Assembly (NCBI RefSeq): GCF_003435815.1
Contig: NZ_QTUV01000001.1
Coordinates: 324,581-388,580, forward strand
DNA length: 64,000 bases
Direction of reading: 5' to 3'
Origin: Dorea sp. AM10-31
GTDB lineage: Bacteria > Bacillota > Clostridia > Lachnospirales > Lachnospiraceae
The notes beneath the pieces are model-generated. The model made no database searches and was not told where the DNA came from. It saw only the letters and a list, made by a program, of their open reading frames with translations. Both the position numbers and the translations under genes were made by a program. Positions within the stretch are counted from its first letter, which is position 1. Every line of letters begins with the position of its first letter. Positions 34,260 through 42,906 of the stretch are shown here, one piece after another.

Positions 34260-37200
34260 ATGAAAAAGACATGGAAACGATTGTGTACGGGCTTCTTAGT
34301 TCTTGCAACTGTCGTTACTGCTTTACCGATTACACCTGTCCATGCAGAAAGTAAGCAATACTGGACGGAAAGTGCAGAGCGTGTCGGTATCATTGAAAAA
34401 GTAATGAATGACGGTTCTATCGGTTCGACATTCAATGAGGGCTATATGAAAGTCGAGGGCGAAACTGCCTATTGTATCGACATCAATACAGATTTTAAGA
34501 ATGGCTACAAGACCAGAGCTGACGCAAGCTCACGCATGAGTGCCGACCAGATTTCAGATGTGGCGTTATCCTTAGAGTATGTCAAACAGTATGGCGAAAC
34601 TCACAAGGAATTGAACTACAAGCAAGTCTATCTGTTGGAACAATGTGTAGTCTGGCAGAGATTGAGCGTACATCTTGGCTGGCAATGTGATAACGTGCGA
34701 GCTTCTTATGATGAAATTCCAAAGGCAACGCAGGACGAAGTTTTCTCTGGTGCAAGAGCCTTTGTCAAAGAAAATAAAGGACGCTATGAATGTGGCGGTT
34801 ATATCTACTCTGGCGAGGGGCAGGAATTGGGACAATTCTGGGCGAAGCTGAATGTCGGAAATGCGAAATTACAAAAGACTTCCAGTAATACTAGCATTAC
34901 AGACGGTAACGGGAATTACTCTATTGCAGGTGCAACCTATGGTGTCTTTTCTGATAAGGACTGCACGAAACAGCTTGCTCCCCTTACGACTGATGAAAAC
35001 GGAAATACAGATATTGTAGAGGTAAAAGCAGGCACAGTCTATATCAAGGAATTATCCGCACCAGCAGGATATAAAGTGGATAAAACTGTATATTCCTTAA
35101 AGGTTGAAGCTGGAAAGACAGCAACATTGAAAGTATCTGATACGCCAAAAGTAACGGACACTTTGATTGAGCTTTTCAAGATTGATATGGAAACACAGAA
35201 AGACAATCCGCAAGGGAGCGCTTCTTTAGCAGGTGCGGAATTTACATGGAAGTATTATGCAGGCTTCTATAATAAAGACAATCTCCCTGCCGAAGCTACT
35301 CGTACATGGGTTACAAAGACAATCGCTGAAACAGACAGCAACGGGACAACCCACTACATCACAAAATTAGCGGACGCATACAAGGTATCTGGCGACAGCT
35401 TCTATATGCAGGACGGTAAGGCGGTTCTTCCACTTGGGACGCTAACCGTAGAAGAAACAAAAGCTCCAAACGGCTACTTGTTAGAGGGTGCATATATGCA
35501 GGCTGGCGATAAGTCCGAACAGATTAAGGGCTTATATGTAACACAGATTACCGAGGACGGCGACCTTGCCGTATTATCTGGAAGTAACCAGTTTTCCGTA
35601 TCAGACAAGGTTATCCGTGGCGGTATCAAAATTCAGAAACGAGATTTAGAAACGGGCGATACAAAGCCACAAGGAAGTGCCACTTTGAAAGATACTGCCT
35701 TTGACATCATTTCCTTAAATGATAATTCTGTTTTGGTTGAGGGCAAGCTATACAAGAAAAATGAAGTGGTAAAGACAATTCGTACAGATATTGAGGGTAT
35801 CGCTTCTACTTCTTCTGACCTTTTACCTTATGGAAAATTCCGTATTGTTGAGAGTGAAGCTCCCGACGGTTACTTAACTGACGGTGCAAAACCGATTGAT
35901 TTTACAATCACAGAAAATGGAAAAATCGTGGACTTAACCGACGAAGCTCATTCTATCTACAATCAGATTAAGCGTGGAGATATTGAGGGTGTAAAAATCG
36001 GTGCAGGTACACACAAGCGTCTTGCTAATGTTCCCTTTAGGATCACAAGCAAGACGACGGGTGAAAATCATGTAGTGGTAACTGATGATAACGGGCAATT
36101 CTCCACTTCTGCTGAATGGGCTTCTCATAAGCACAATACAAACGCAGGAAAGACCAGTGAGGACGGTGTGTGGTTTGGGACTTCTGAACCAGACGACAGC
36201 AAGGGTGCATTACTTTATGATACTTACATCATTGAAGAATTACGCTCTGATAGTAACAAAGGCTTTGAACTTATCCCACCTTTTGAAATCGTGGTATCAA
36301 GAAATAATCTTGTGATTGATTTAGGAACGCTGACTGATGAATACGAAAAAGAAATCTCTATCCATACCACAGCGACCAGCAAGGACGGCGAAAAGACTAT
36401 CCTTGCAGGAAAAGAGGTTACAATCGTTGATACGGTCAAATTAGACGGACTTACAAAAGGCACAAAATATCAGCTCAAAGGCTGGCAGATGTTAAAGGAA
36501 GAAAACGCCGAGCTTATCATTGACGGGAAACGTGTAGAAAACGATTATACCTTTGTCGCTGATGAGGAAGAAATGAAAGTGGAAATTTCCTATACGTTCA
36601 ATGCGTCTGCTTTAGGTGGCAAAAACCTTGTTACCTTTGAAGAATTGTATGATTTCAGCAATCCAGACGAACCCGTAAAAGTTGCAGAACACAAAGACAT
36701 TGAGGACGACGGGCAGACCGTACTTATCACAGAGCGTATCATCAAAATTCATACGACTGCTACGGATAAGGACGGCAACAAAGAGCTTGAAGCTGGAAAA
36801 GACGTTACAATCATTGATACCGTAACCTTAGAGGGCTTAGAAGTCGGTACACAGTACAAACTTGTGGGCTGGCAGATGTTGAAAGAAGAAAGTGCAGAGC
36901 TTCTTATCAATGGAAAGCGTGTGGAAAGTGATTATATGTTTACCGCTGACAGCGAAACTATGAAAGTGGAAGTTGCTTTTACCTTTGACGCTACTTCCCT
37001 TGACGGCAAACAGCTTGTAACTTTTGAAGAATTGTACGATTTGAGCAATCCAGACGAACCGAAGAAAGTTACCGAACATAAGGATATTGAGGATAAGGGA
37101 CAGACGATTACCTTTAAGGAAAAGCCAGAAAAACCCGAAACACCACCGACACCAGAAAAGCCTAACAGACCTAGCGACAGTCCCAAAACGGGCGACAGTA

Positions 37201-37295
37201 CAAATGTAATGGCATTTGTCGTGATGTTGCTTGTGTCTGCTGGTGGATTAGCTGGAACATATCTTTACAAACGCTGTAAAATAAAGAAATCATAA
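34260..37295 (+). CDS. VaFE-repeat LPXTG surface protein with thioester domain
   Basis: A 1011-residue surface protein. Signal peptide (1-29, ending PVHA), then a TQXA/thioester-type adhesion domain with AYCIDI (Cys72) and YLLEQCVVWQ (Cys129), the pattern in which a Cys forms an internal thioester with Gln. SpaA/Cna-B-like domains follow, each with repeated YKVDKTVYSLKV or APDGYLTDGA motifs, then two VaFE repeats of about 125 residues beginning IHTTAT. The C-terminus is a Pro-rich spacer, the sortase motif SPKTG (974-978), a membrane helix and a basic tail. It would be anchored to the wall and bind host or cell surfaces. No sortase gene is in the element. Confidence 0.92.
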   Translation: MKKTWKRLCTGFLVLATVVTALPITPVHAESKQYWTESAERVGIIEKVMNDGSIGSTFNEGYMKVEGETAYCIDINTDFKNGYKTRADASSRMSADQISDVALSLEYVKQYGETHKELNYKQVYLLEQCVVWQRLSVHLGWQCDNVRASYDEIPKATQDEVFSGARAFVKENKGRYECGGYIYSGEGQELGQFWAKLNVGNAKLQKTSSNTSITDGNGNYSIAGATYGVFSDKDCTKQLAPLTTDENGNTDIVEVKAGTVYIKELSAPAGYKVDKTVYSLKVEAGKTATLKVSDTPKVTDTLIELFKIDMETQKDNPQGSASLAGAEFTWKYYAGFYNKDNLPAEATRTWVTKTIAETDSNGTTHYITKLADAYKVSGDSFYMQDGKAVLPLGTLTVEETKAPNGYLLEGAYMQAGDKSEQIKGLYVTQITEDGDLAVLSGSNQFSVSDKVIRGGIKIQKRDLETGDTKPQGSATLKDTAFDIISLNDNSVLVEGKLYKKNEVVKTIRTDIEGIASTSSDLLPYGKFRIVESEAPDGYLTDGAKPIDFTITENGKIVDLTDEAHSIYNQIKRGDIEGVKIGAGTHKRLANVPFRITSKTTGENHVVVTDDNGQFSTSAEWASHKHNTNAGKTSEDGVWFGTSEPDDSKGALLYDTYIIEELRSDSNKGFELIPPFEIVVSRNNLVIDLGTLTDEYEKEISIHTTATSKDGEKTILAGKEVTIVDTVKLDGLTKGTKYQLKGWQMLKEENAELIIDGKRVENDYTFVADEEEMKVEISYTFNASALGGKNLVTFEELYDFSNPDEPVKVAEHKDIEDDGQTVLITERIIKIHTTATDKDGNKELEAGKDVTIIDTVTLEGLEVGTQYKLVGWQMLKEESAELLINGKRVESDYMFTADSETMKVEVAFTFDATSLDGKQLVTFEELYDLSNPDEPKKVTEHKDIEDKGQTITFKEKPEKPETPPTPEKPNRPSDSPKTGDSTNVMAFVVMLLVSAGGLAGTYLYKRCKIKKS

Positions 37296-37307
37296 GGCGG
37301 TAACGAT

Positions 37308-37418
37308 ATGAAAAAAGGAAAATCACGCTCTCCGCCGAAGCTGTCAAAGGCAGACTTCCGCTTATTCTGGCTTGTCTGCCACTTACCTGCAAGAACACGG
37401 ATAGTCAAGGGTGCGTAA
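37308..37418 (+). CDS. small conserved-looking basic protein
   Basis: A 36-codon frame starting MKKGKSRSPPKLSKADFRL and ending in RTRIVKGA, 12 bases after the adhesin gene, with GGCGG before the ATG. It is strongly basic with an aromatic centre (FWLVCHL). Its place between the surface-protein gene and the DUF961 genes is where Tn916-type elements often have a small frame. Function unknown; it might not be expressed. Confidence 0.45.
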   Translation: MKKGKSRSPPKLSKADFRLFWLVCHLPARTRIVKGA

Positions 37419-37532
37419 GCATTTATTTTACCCTTTACTATCGGTGGGATTGCTGGTACTTCCCGAACCGCCAGAATAAGAAATCACAATCAAAAAACTT
37501 ATCAAATATAGAAAGAAACGAGGTAAAACAAT

Positions 37533-37859
37533 ATGGAAATGAAATATGTCGTGCCAGATATGGCACAGTCTTTTGGAACTCTTGAATTTGCAGGCGAAAG
37601 CGACCATGTTTTTGATAGAGATAAAGATAACCGCAGATTTTTCGCAAGAAGAAGTTACAACCTTTATTCTGACGTACAGAAAGGCGAAAATGTTGTGGTG
37701 GAAATTCCCGTGCAGGCTGGCGAAAAGCATTTCAAGTATGAACAGAAAGTAAAACTTGTCAATCCGAAGCTATACGGCAGAGGTTACGCAATCGGGGATA
37801 TGGGACATACCGATTATGTGTTGCTTGCTGATGATATTGTAGCAGTTGAAGAAAAGTAA
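37533..37859 (+). CDS. DUF961 family protein (Tn916 Orf23-like)
   Basis: A 108-residue protein of the DUF961 family found at the start of the transfer region in Tn916-like elements. The core is YSDVQKGENVVVEIPVQAG and VKLVNPKLYGRGYAIGDMGH. Function is not established. GAGG stands before the ATG, and the next DUF961 gene starts 15 bases after it. Confidence 0.85.
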   Translation: MEMKYVVPDMAQSFGTLEFAGESDHVFDRDKDNRRFFARRSYNLYSDVQKGENVVVEIPVQAGEKHFKYEQKVKLVNPKLYGRGYAIGDMGHTDYVLLADDIVAVEEK

Positions 37860-37874
37860 AGGAGTGAAAATACT

Positions 37875-38258
37875 ATGAGATTATCAAACGGATTTGTTAT
37901 TGACAAAGAGAAAACATTTGGAGAATTAAAATTTACAGCGGTGCGTGATGTGTTCTTGCAGAATGAGGACGGGACACCGAGTACCCAGCTAAAAAAGCGT
38001 ATCTATGATTTGAAGTGCAGTCTGCATGGTGGAATTATCCCCGTGTCTGTACCGTCAGAAGTACCGTTAAGGGAATTTCCGTACAATGCAGTTGTGGAGC
38101 TTGTCAATCCCGTAGCCGATACGGTATCAAAAAAGACGTTTGGTGGTGCAGAGGTGGACTGGTATGTAAAGGCAGAGGATATTGTGTTGAAGAATAAAGG
38201 CAACCAGAACGCAGGCAATCCACAGAATAATAACACGCAGGGACAGTTGAAAAAATAA
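37875..38258 (+). CDS. DUF961 family protein (Tn916 Orf22-like)
   Basis: A 127-residue second DUF961 protein with the same core (YDLKCSLHGGIIPVSVPSEV and VVELVNPVADTVSKKTFGG) and an Asn/Gln-rich C-terminal tail. Tandem DUF961 genes are standard in Tn916. AAGGAG precedes the ATG. Function unknown, probably in conjugation. Confidence 0.85.
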   Translation: MRLSNGFVIDKEKTFGELKFTAVRDVFLQNEDGTPSTQLKKRIYDLKCSLHGGIIPVSVPSEVPLREFPYNAVVELVNPVADTVSKKTFGGAEVDWYVKAEDIVLKNKGNQNAGNPQNNNTQGQLKK

Positions 38259-38333
38259 AATTAGAGATTAGATTTTTATTGTGAGGTAATTCGTTGAATG
38301 ATATAATTAGGATAAATTGTGAGGTGCTTATCT

Positions 38334-38750
38334 ATGAAAGTATTAGTTAGTTCATGTATCATGGGAAAGAACTGCAAATATAACGGTGGGAATAATCTCA
38401 ATCCGAAAGTTGTAGAGTTTCTAAAAGATAAAGAGGTTATCGAAATTTGTCCAGAATTATTAGCGAATATGCCTACACCACGTCCTAGTGCGGAAATAGT
38501 AAATGGTATTGTCATGGATATAAATGGAAATATTGTTGATGAGGAATATCGTCATGCGGTACAGTTGGCTTTAAATGAAATAAGAAGTATGGAAATAGAT
38601 TTAGTTATTCTGCAATCAAGAAGCCCAACTTGTGCAGTCAAGAATATTTATGATGGTAGTTTTACGGGAAAATTGATAAAAGGTCAAGGTCTATTTGCAC
38701 AAGCGTTAATTGAGGCTGGATATAAAGTGTTGGACTCAGAAGATTTTTAA
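38334..38750 (+). CDS. DUF523 protein, TudS-like desulfidase
   Basis: A 138-residue protein. SSCIMGKNCKYNGG (Cys8, Cys14), ICPELLANMPTPRP (Cys39) and SPTCAVKNIYDGSFTGK (Cys100) match DUF523, in which three cysteines bind an iron-sulfur cluster; the characterised member TudS removes sulfur from thiouracil. A GAGGTG site stands before the ATG at 38334. It is not part of the Tn916 core: it interrupts the usual step from the DUF961 genes to the coupling-protein gene, so it is cargo. Substrate here is unproven. Confidence 0.8.
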   Translation: MKVLVSSCIMGKNCKYNGGNNLNPKVVEFLKDKEVIEICPELLANMPTPRPSAEIVNGIVMDINGNIVDEEYRHAVQLALNEIRSMEIDLVILQSRSPTCAVKNIYDGSFTGKLIKGQGLFAQALIEAGYKVLDSEDF

Positions 38751-38764
38751 TGAATGGTAATGAA

Positions 38765-38797
38765 AAAGCAGTTAGTCTTAGGATTGACTGCTTTTTT
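38765..38797 (+). terminator. hairpin terminator, copy 1 of an identical 33-bp pair
   Basis: AAAGCAGT and ACTGCTTT flank TAGTCTTAGGATTG, followed by a T-run. An identical 33-base copy is at 42548-42580. It lies 14 bases after the DUF523 stop codon and 27 bases before the coupling-protein gene. Confidence 0.7.
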
Positions 38798-38823
38798 CAT
38801 ACCCAGAAAGGAGTGATTGATTT

Positions 38824-40218
38824 ATGCGTATGATTTGGAACAAAGGACACCGTATCAGAGCCAGCGACAAGCACCTTGTCTATCATTTTTCCATAGAGAC
38901 GCTTCTGTTTGTGTTCGTGGCAGTTCTCCTGCTACTGAATAGCAAACAGCTCATGCGTACCGACTGGGAACATTTCAGCTTATTAGACAATGGCTTTACG
39001 CTTTCCCTTTACAACTTCATAACCATACTGATAGCGACTGGTGTTTGTGCATTGGTCGCTTTTCTGTATTACCGCTTCTGTTACGACAGTTTCAAGAAGC
39101 TACTGCACCGTCAAAAGCTGGCAAGAATGATACTGGAAAATAAGTGGTATGAAGCCGATACCGTACAAGACAGCGGTTTTTTTACTGACCTGCAAAGCAG
39201 ATCAAGGGAAAAAATCGTCTGGTTTCCAAAGATTTATTATCAAATGGAAAAAGGACTTCTTCATATCCGCTGTGAAATTACGCTGGGAAAATATCAAGAC
39301 CAGCTTTTACGGTTGGAGGATAAGTTGGAAAGTGGCTTGTATTGTGAGCTGACCGACAAGACCCTGCATGACGGCTATATCGAATATACCCTGCTTTATG
39401 ATATGATAGCGAACCGCATTACCATTGATGAAGTACGGGCAGAAAACGGTTGTCTTAGATTGATGAAAAATCTTGTCTGGGAATATGACGCACTCCCTCA
39501 CGCTCTGATTGCTGGTGGGACTGGTGGCGGTAAAACATATTTTCTGCTGACACTCATTGAAGCCTTACTGCATACAAACGCTGTCCTTTATATCTTAGAC
39601 CCGAAAAATGCGGACTTAGCAGACTTGGGGACAGTTATGGGAAATGTGTATCACACGAAAGAAGAAATGATTGATTGCGTCAATGCCTTTTATGAGGGCA
39701 TGGTACAGCGAAGTGAGAAAATGAAGCGACACCCGAACTATAAGACGGGCGAAAACTACGCCTATCTGGGACTGCCACCCTGCTTTCTTATCTTTGATGA
39801 ATATGTGGCGTTTTTTGAAATGCTGGGGACAAAAGAAAGTGTGAGCCTACTTAGCCAGTTAAAGAAAATCGTTATGTTAGGACGACAAGCAGGTTATTTC
39901 CTTATCGTTGCCTGCCAGCGTCCAGATGCAAAGTATTTCTCGGACGGTATCAGAGATAATTTCAATTTCCGTGTAGGACTTGGGCGTATCAGCGAATTAG
40001 GTTACGGTATGCTGTTCGGTTCTGATGTGAAGAAACAGTTTTTTCAGAAGCGTATCAAGGGGCGTGGCTATTGTGATGTGGGAACAAGCGTGATAAGCGA
40101 ATTTTATACGCCTTTAGTCCCGAAAGGACATGATTTTTTGCAGACCATCGGCTCTCTTGCACAAGCAAGGCAGGACGGGACGGCGACGTGCGAAGCGAAA
40201 GGCGACGGCACGGACTAG
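38824..40218 (+). CDS. TcpA/FtsK-SpoIIIE type coupling protein (Tn916 Orf21-like)
   Basis: A 464-residue ATPase. Two N-terminal membrane helices (about residues 22-42 and 60-82), then an FtsK/HerA motor with Walker A GGTGGGKT (231-238), Walker B CFLIFDEYVAFFEM and VACQRPDAKYFSDGIRDNF. In Tn916 the corresponding protein pumps relaxase-bound DNA to the mating channel. A GGAG site stands before the ATG. It precedes oriT and the relaxase gene, the expected order. Confidence 0.93.
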   Translation: MRMIWNKGHRIRASDKHLVYHFSIETLLFVFVAVLLLLNSKQLMRTDWEHFSLLDNGFTLSLYNFITILIATGVCALVAFLYYRFCYDSFKKLLHRQKLARMILENKWYEADTVQDSGFFTDLQSRSREKIVWFPKIYYQMEKGLLHIRCEITLGKYQDQLLRLEDKLESGLYCELTDKTLHDGYIEYTLLYDMIANRITIDEVRAENGCLRLMKNLVWEYDALPHALIAGGTGGGKTYFLLTLIEALLHTNAVLYILDPKNADLADLGTVMGNVYHTKEEMIDCVNAFYEGMVQRSEKMKRHPNYKTGENYAYLGLPPCFLIFDEYVAFFEMLGTKESVSLLSQLKKIVMLGRQAGYFLIVACQRPDAKYFSDGIRDNFNFRVGLGRISELGYGMLFGSDVKKQFFQKRIKGRGYCDVGTSVISEFYTPLVPKGHDFLQTIGSLAQARQDGTATCEAKGDGTD

Positions 40219-40401
40219 CCGTTGCTGGTGTGGCGTAAGCCACGCCAGCAGGTAAAACCCCTCGGTATCTAACAGAGGGGTACGTTTGCAAATAGACAAT
40301 AGACAAAAAACATAGGAAACATAAGGCTTCTGGCATGGTTTTCTAGCAAAAATCAGTTGTGAAGTCGTCTGAAAAAACTTCACACTTTACAGATTGGAGG
40401 T
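40219..40401 (+). other. putative oriT
   Basis: The region between the coupling protein and MobT genes, where oriT lies in Tn916. It holds an 11-base hairpin (40224-40234 with 40239-40249) and a second hairpin CCCCTC/GAGGGG (40258-40263 with 40275-40280) whose loop contains GGTATCTAACA, similar to the Tn916 oriT hairpin. The relaxase nick site cannot be placed precisely here. Confidence 0.7.
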
Positions 40402-41598
40402 ATGGTTCTGAATGAAGAACAATGGATAAAAGAATTACGGGAGAAACGGATTGCTTACGGTATCTCACAAGGCAGGCTGGCGTTGGCTTCTGGTATCACA
40501 AGGGAATATCTCAACAAGATAGAAAGCGGAAAAATGAAGCCGTCAAAGGAGCTTCTGGAAACTCTGCACAAGGAAGTGGCAAGGTTCAATCCAGAAGCAC
40601 CGCTTACCATGCTGTTTGATTATGTAAAAATTCGTTTTCCCACGCTGGATATACAGCACATCATCAAAGATATATTAAAACTGAATATCAATTATATGTT
40701 CCATGAAGATTACGGACATTACAGTTATACGGAGCATTATTCTTTAGGGGACATCTTTATCTATACGTCGGCTGACGAAGAAAAAGGTGTCCTTTTAGAG
40801 TTAAAGGGGCGTGGTTGCCGACAGTTTGAAAGTTACCTGCTGGCACAGCAACGAAGCTGGTATGACTTCCTCATGGACGCACTCATAGACGGTGGCGTGA
40901 TGAAGCGTATCGACCTTGCTATCAACGACCATACGGGCATTTTGGATATTCCAGAGCTTGCGGAAAAATGCAGGAAACGGGAATATATCGGAAAGTCCAG
41001 AAGTTATAAGTTTTACCAGTCGGGCGAGCTTATCAAGCACAGAGAGGACGACAGAGAATATATGGGACGTACCCTTTATCTTGGGTCGCTGAAATCAGAT
41101 GTGTATTTTTGTATCTATGAAAAGGACTATGAGCAGTATGTCAAGTTAGGGACACCTCTGGAAGAAGCCGACATTATCAACCGTTTTGAGATACGGCTTA
41201 GAAATGAACGTGCCTATTATGCAGTACGAGATTTGCTGACCTATTATGACGCAGAGCAGACCGCCTTTTCTATCATCAACCAGTATGTGCGGTTTGTTGA
41301 TGAAGAACCCGACAAGCGAAAAAATGACTGGAAACTCAATGACCGCTGGGCGTGGTTTATCGGCGATAATCGGCAAAGTCTGAAACTGACAACAAAGCCA
41401 GAGCCTTATACCTTAGACCGCACATTGCGTTGGGTACAAAGGCAGGTAGCACCGACCTTGAAAATGCTGAAAAAGATTGATAAGGAAAACGGTACAGACT
41501 ACATGGAAACTATCGAAAAGCAGGCAACCTTGAGTGAAAAACATGAAATGATAATCAAACAGCAGACGACCCCTGCAAAAGATTTGGTGGAAAGTTAG
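40402..41598 (+). CDS. MobT relaxase, Rep_trans family (Tn916 Orf20-like)
   Basis: A 398-residue protein. Residues 8-55 form an XRE-like helix-turn-helix (LREKRIAYGISQGRLALASG) that would bind oriT, followed by a Rep_trans catalytic domain similar to rolling-circle initiators (RIDLAINDHTGILDIPEL and EADIINRFEIRLRNERAYYAV). In Tn916 MobT nicks oriT to begin transfer and can drive limited replication of the circular form. GGAGG precedes the start. The gene directly follows oriT. Confidence 0.92.
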   Translation: MVLNEEQWIKELREKRIAYGISQGRLALASGITREYLNKIESGKMKPSKELLETLHKEVARFNPEAPLTMLFDYVKIRFPTLDIQHIIKDILKLNINYMFHEDYGHYSYTEHYSLGDIFIYTSADEEKGVLLELKGRGCRQFESYLLAQQRSWYDFLMDALIDGGVMKRIDLAINDHTGILDIPELAEKCRKREYIGKSRSYKFYQSGELIKHREDDREYMGRTLYLGSLKSDVYFCIYEKDYEQYVKLGTPLEEADIINRFEIRLRNERAYYAVRDLLTYYDAEQTAFSIINQYVRFVDEEPDKRKNDWKLNDRWAWFIGDNRQSLKLTTKPEPYTLDRTLRWVQRQVAPTLKMLKKIDKENGTDYMETIEKQATLSEKHEMIIKQQTTPAKDLVES

Positions 41599-41610
41599 GA
41601 GTGATAAAAA

Positions 41611-41745
41611 ATGTGGGAATTAGGAAAAGACTTCCTGCTGGTATCTATGGGAATGGGTATCGGCGTAGTCTTGATGTGTATTTTGAATGTCGGCAAAGAA
41701 GCTGACAGATATATGGAAGAAATCAAAGAAAGAGAGGACAAATAA
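41611..41745 (+). CDS. DUF3789-like small membrane protein
   Basis: A 44-residue protein: hydrophobic helix FLLVSMGMGIGVVLMCIL (about residues 8-25) followed by a charged KEADRYMEEIKERED tail. It matches the small DUF3789 proteins found downstream of MobT in such elements. GGAG lies upstream of the ATG; the next gene starts one base after its stop. Function unknown. Confidence 0.7.
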   Translation: MWELGKDFLLVSMGMGIGVVLMCILNVGKEADRYMEEIKEREDK

Positions 41746-41746
41746 C

Positions 41747-41968
41747 ATGAATTTCGGGCAAAATTTGTATCAATGGTTTTTAAGCAATGCACAGAGCTTA
41801 GTGCTTATGGCGATTGTGGTTATCGGTATCTACTTAGGGTTCAAGCGTGAGTTTTCCAAACTTATCGGCTTCTTGGTAGTTGCCTTAATTGCTGTCGGCT
41901 TGGTATTCAACGCTGGCGGTGTGAAAGATGTACTGTTAGAGCTGTTTAATAAGATTATCGGTGCATAG
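41747..41968 (+). CDS. TcpD-like conjugation membrane protein
   Basis: A 73-residue protein with two membrane helices (about residues 18-32 and 38-58; LVLMAIVVIGIYLGF and IGFLVVALIAVGLVFNAGG). Size, topology and position match TcpD of clostridial and Tn916 transfer systems, a small channel component. It is coupled to the preceding small gene. Confidence 0.75.
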   Translation: MNFGQNLYQWFLSNAQSLVLMAIVVIGIYLGFKREFSKLIGFLVVALIAVGLVFNAGGVKDVLLELFNKIIGA

Positions 41969-42054
41969 CAATTTATATTGCAGCACATATATGGGAATGA
42001 TATAATGTGGATATGAAGAAAACGGCAAGTTAGAAGTTAAAGGAGAGAGCGATT

Positions 42055-42243
42055 ATGTTTAGATGTCAAAAATGTAGAAAATGGTTAAAAAGTATTACAA
42101 CAGAAACTGATGTAGTTTATAATGGCACAACATATCATGCCACAAATGTACCAGCAAAAATATGTCCTGAATGTGGGAAAATAACTATATATGAAATAAT
42201 TGAAGAACGAATTGTTCAATATGCCACTCAAAGAAATTGTTGA
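42055..42243 (+). CDS. YgiT-type zinc-finger protein
   Basis: A 62-residue protein with paired CxxC motifs (Cys4/Cys7 and Cys37/Cys40) around a beta-rich segment, as in the zinc-binding N-terminal domain of YgiT/MqsA antitoxins. Its C-terminal half is a short helix; the DNA-binding domain of MqsA is absent and no toxin gene is adjacent. GGAGAG precedes the ATG. It is an addition to the Tn916 core, followed by a 366-base AT-rich region. Confidence 0.65.
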   Translation: MFRCQKCRKWLKSITTETDVVYNGTTYHATNVPAKICPECGKITIYEIIEERIVQYATQRNC

Positions 42244-42327
42244 TCAGCACATTATAATATGCCATTTTCAGAAAAATAAATAGTGCAGAAATAATACGGG
42301 GATCTTCCATCCCCGAACCCCTGGAAT

Positions 42328-42373
42328 CCTTGTTATAACAGTAATAGAAAAAATTATTACCGTTATAACAAGG
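42328..42373. repeat. 46-bp imperfect palindrome
   Basis: CCTTGTTATAACaGTAATA at 42328-42346 and TATTACcGTTATAACAAGG at 42355-42373 are complementary over 18 of 19 bases with an 8-base A-rich loop. It has no T-run, so it is not a terminator; it could be a protein-binding site or a remnant of a small mobile repeat. Confidence 0.8.
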
Positions 42374-42547
42374 CTAAAAATGGGATGTTTTAATTTTCCG
42401 AATTCTGCAAATTATGGCATCAAATAAAATGCGTTGTAACAAGAAATGTAAAAAATATTGATTATGCAGAATGTGAGAATGAAGAAGCTTCTGCCTCTCA
42501 ATTAATATTGTGAATTTCCATTTTAAAAATTCCATATCCCTACACAC

Positions 42548-42580
42548 AAAGCAGTTAGTCTTAGGATTGACTGCTTTTTT
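42548..42580 (+). terminator. hairpin terminator, copy 2 of an identical 33-bp pair
   Basis: Identical in sequence to 38765-38797. It separates the YgiT-gene spacer from the ArdA module and is 29 bases before the next start codon. Confidence 0.7.
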
Positions 42581-42609
42581 CTTACCTAAAATCAGATTGG
42601 AGTGATGAC

Positions 42610-42906
42610 ATGAACGATATTTTTAAGGATATGCAGGCAAAAGTCGGCTGTGATTATCTTTCCGACCTGCCCTCTTACAAGCGTAAGGTGTGGCATGAAA
42701 TGAAACGGCTGAACCTTGCTGACTATGAAGAAAGACAGTTAGAAGATTTTTCAAAGTATGTGTTTGGTATGTCGTACCAGACCATAAAAGATGTGATGAA
42801 ACAACAGAAAGGACGTGAGGAACAATGCAGGAAACAAGGGTGCTGGTGGAAACGAAAGGAACAACTGGCGAAGAAACAACATCATACTGGTTCGACCTGC
42901 CGATAG
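42610..42906 (+). CDS. small conserved ICE protein overlapping ardA
   Basis: A 98-residue protein: an acidic helical N-terminal part (MNDIFKDMQAKVGCDYLSDL...) and a very basic C-terminus (WWKRKEQLAKKQHHTG). Its last 82 bases overlap the following ArdA gene in another frame. GGAG is upstream of the ATG. It sits where Tn916-like elements carry a small frame before the antirestriction gene. Function unknown. Confidence 0.6.
   Translation: MNDIFKDMQAKVGCDYLSDLPSYKRKVWHEMKRLNLADYEERQLEDFSKYVFGMSYQTIKDVMKQQKGREEQCRKQGCWWKRKEQLAKKQHHTGSTCR

Larger units (their letters stand above)
42244..42609 (+). other. 366-base AT-rich spacer with a large palindrome
   Basis: No reading frame of coding quality was seen. 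The region holds a 46-base inverted repeat (42328-42373) and a copy of the 33-base hairpin terminator (42548-42580), and ends with GGAG before the next gene. It looks like horizontally acquired or decayed DNA. Confidence 0.6.

Noticed and set aside
42055-42243. A complete toxin-antitoxin pair
   Set aside because: Only a YgiT-like zinc finger is present; no toxin gene is found within the adjacent 400 bases on either side.
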